In this document: positions 59,426 through 64,000 of the stretch, in pieces | Position numbering within the stretch: position 1 is the stretch's first letter | How the letters are laid out: each line of letters starts with the position of its first letter | Assembly (NCBI GenBank): GCA_036245525.1 | Contig: BTPG01000007.1 | Location: forward strand, 127,675,050 to 127,739,049 | Direction of reading: 5' to 3' | DNA length: 64,000 nucleotides | Source of the DNA: Semisulcospira habei | Lineage: Eukaryota; Mollusca; Gastropoda; Semisulcospiridae | Program-made: the position numbers and the translations under genes | The notes under the pieces: generated by a model | Told to the model about the DNA's origin: nothing | Seen by the model: only the letters and a program-made list of their open reading frames with translations | Database searches by the model: none

Positions 59426-60110
59426 CGCTTCTCGTCAGTTCGCGTTAAGGTAAAAGTCACTGTAAAAAGCCTCTATGATCTCAAAATGGGATCACATACA
59501 CAAAAATGCACGATGATCTCAAAGTGGGATCACATACACACACAGTACGGTTAAGTCTCTCGTGCCAAGAGAACTTGGAGTCCACCCATGAAAACACACC
59601 AAAAAAAAAGACAATTCACTGGCTAAAGGCTAGAAGGTCACTGTGACTTCCGTAGTCAAACAGTTCTCAGTGTGGTGCCTCAAAGGCAAGCACACAGCTA
59701 ATGTCAAAACAGTCTGTAATATTTCGCAGTTCCGATTACCAGAAATTAATCATTATTTACGAAACACGGTATACTAAATAAAAATGTCTTAGTGCTACAG
59801 CACTTGTTAAAACACATCCACAGAAATTCAAACGTTTCTGTTATTATTTCAAATTAAATCCACACAACCTATACAAGGGCTCACACTCCTATGCACATAG
59901 GAACACACGCTATTGTCCGCGGCTCGCGTATTGCGGGCTGAATCGTAGTCAAGATTAATAAAGTAAAAAAAAAAAAAAAAAGTCATAGTTTTGAATTCTG
60001 CGCGCTAAACCAAGTAAACTGAATGAGAATTGTCAGCATAAACGCTATGTACACAGCAAGGGCCCGTGCGTCTTAGACTACCTAACACACTCACTGGGCC
60101 GAGCAGACAC
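59426..60110. other. Gene-free stretch
   Basis: A short tandem duplication gatctcaaaatgggatcaca / gatctcaaagtgggatcaca lies at about 59478-59540 and an A tract at 59965-59982. No gene recognised. Confidence 0.4.
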
Positions 60111-60117
60111 GGATTAA

Positions 60118-60336
60118 TTAATTTTCATTACACCACAGCTTGGGGGCCTCAGACCACCCATCAAGTAGGGTAACTGCCAATGAGGGAAGGGTGGCGGGTA
60201 CGGCTGGAAAGGCGGCTGGAAGACGATACGGTGGCAGTCCGGGGTGTGTGGCCTGGGGCCAGGGAACGATGGGGCGGCCGTAATTCCCGTAGTAGGACGA
60301 AAAGGCGTGAGGATCAGCGTCAGGTCGATGGTACAA
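60118..60336 (-). other. Pro/Tyr-rich open frame, unassigned
   Basis: The minus-strand frame reads DADPHAFSSYYGNYGRPIVP and PGLPPYRLPAAFPAVPAT before a stop. The composition resembles a disordered coding exon but there is no domain, and the overlapping frame is also open. It may be chance in GC-rich sequence next to the GA tract. Confidence 0.2.
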
Positions 60337-60340
60337 TGGC

Positions 60341-63200
<2,860 letters not shown>

Positions 63201-64000
63201 AAAGTGTAAATATCGGAAGTGTGTCGTGTGGTGTCGTGTAAATATGTATTTTGTTGAGATTGAGTTTATCGTTGTGGGAGAGAGGTGAAAGGTGTATGTC
63301 GAGGATGAATTTATTATTGCGGGAGAATGGTGAAGGGAGTATAAGAGACGGCAGTTGAAGTTGTGGGAAGGGTGATGTGGTTATTTTGTTTCTTTTGCTA
63401 GTTATTTATGTGTGTATTTTTGCACCTGTGTTTTAGTGCATCCTATTTCCGACTGGTTCCTATCCTAATCCATTGGTGTATTGAGAGTGGAGGCTGACTG
63501 TGTCACTCCACCTTGTGGGGCTACGACGCTGAACCTGAGTGCCTTTGCGAGTGTCCCGGCGCGCGTTTAGTCAGGTCGGGTCTTCCCGTTTAATTACTTC
63601 TAACTGGTTAAGTTTAATTTCAGTGTATAATCTTGTAAAGAAAGTCATACATTGTGAGATTTATTTCATCTCCTCGTAGTGACTGTATTGTGAGAGGAGC
63701 TGTATCCCAATGGCATTTTGAGTTATTGTATTATTTAAAGGCAGCCTGTGTTACGGAAGACCTTATCGCGGAAGCAAGAGCGTCGAGTTGAGCTGAGCTT
63801 AACGGTTGTGCTTCCGCCGAGAAGGCCCCGTGACGTGAAATATATTGTTTATTCAACTTTCAGTTATATTAAGCTAAGGACACTTGCATATGTGATATTG
63901 TTTTTCTGAAACGTTGCTAGTTTGAGAGCCTTGTGCTGTTAATGTCTAGTTTGAGAGAGCGTTAGTTTAATTCGAACTTGGCGTTCGTGCTCCCGCTGAG
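63201..64000 (+). repeat. LTR-like repeat L, copy 2 (runs off the window)
   Basis: 63640-64000 shares blocks with 17780-18230 (catatgtgatatt, gagccttgtgct, gcgttagtttaattcgaac, gtgcttccgcc). 63201-63640 holds no gene. The end lies beyond the window. Confidence 0.4.

Overview
The window looks like animal nuclear DNA dominated by transposable elements. I infer a lophotrochozoan, most likely a gastropod mollusc, from the mix of several endonuclease-type LINE families, tRNA-derived SINEs, a CUB/LDLa/C-type-lectin gene and very long CA, TA, GA and CAGT microsatellites. The species call is an inference. There are no operons, ribosome binding sites or CRISPR arrays.

Layout. 1-4300 is a foldback element with inverted arms of about 780 bp, a dead LINE fragment between the arms and a SINE inserted in the right arm. 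4609-6301 (minus) is the only convincing host gene: a signal-peptide exon and a large exon encoding CUB, LDLa and the start of a C-type lectin domain. 6395-13400 has no recognisable genes; it holds hairpin MITEs, a 1.2 kb minisatellite with a unit of about 31 bp, a cluster of about 96-bp near-perfect palindromes, a tRNA-derived SINE and two copies of a SINE-like repeat. 14163-17771 is LINE family C (copy C1). 18535-25226 is a three-level nest: an old LINE tail (H) split by a nearly complete LINE (B), which is itself split by a SINE. 25226-28236 is LINE C2. 28237-36875 is LINE F, split by a gag-only LTR retrotransposon (28804-34195). 37069-37929 is a stack of three retro-insertions at one target. 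38438-46300 is LINE D (ORF1 and ORF2). 47925-54473 holds two halves of a family C LINE (C4 and C3) in opposite orientation, with LINE A and D fragments between them. 56172-63200 carries two CR1-like LINEs (E1, E2).

LINEs B and D encode a zinc-knuckle ORF1 protein and an ORF2 with endonuclease, reverse transcriptase and RNase H. C, E and F show endonuclease and reverse transcriptase; C ends in a C2H2-type finger. Every copy has at least one lesion, so none looks autonomous, but B (one frameshift, an apparent small deletion and the SINE) and the LTR element (one nonsense codon, LTRs about 1% different) look young. SINE T shares its 3' end with LINE B, which suggests that B-type machinery mobilises it.

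I found no clearly new enzymatic system. The most unusual items are the gag-protease-only LTR element with an Arg/Glu coiled coil, the palindrome family, the verifiable nested insertions, the apparent inversion that split LINE C3/C4, and the CUB domain carrying a repetitive acidic insert.
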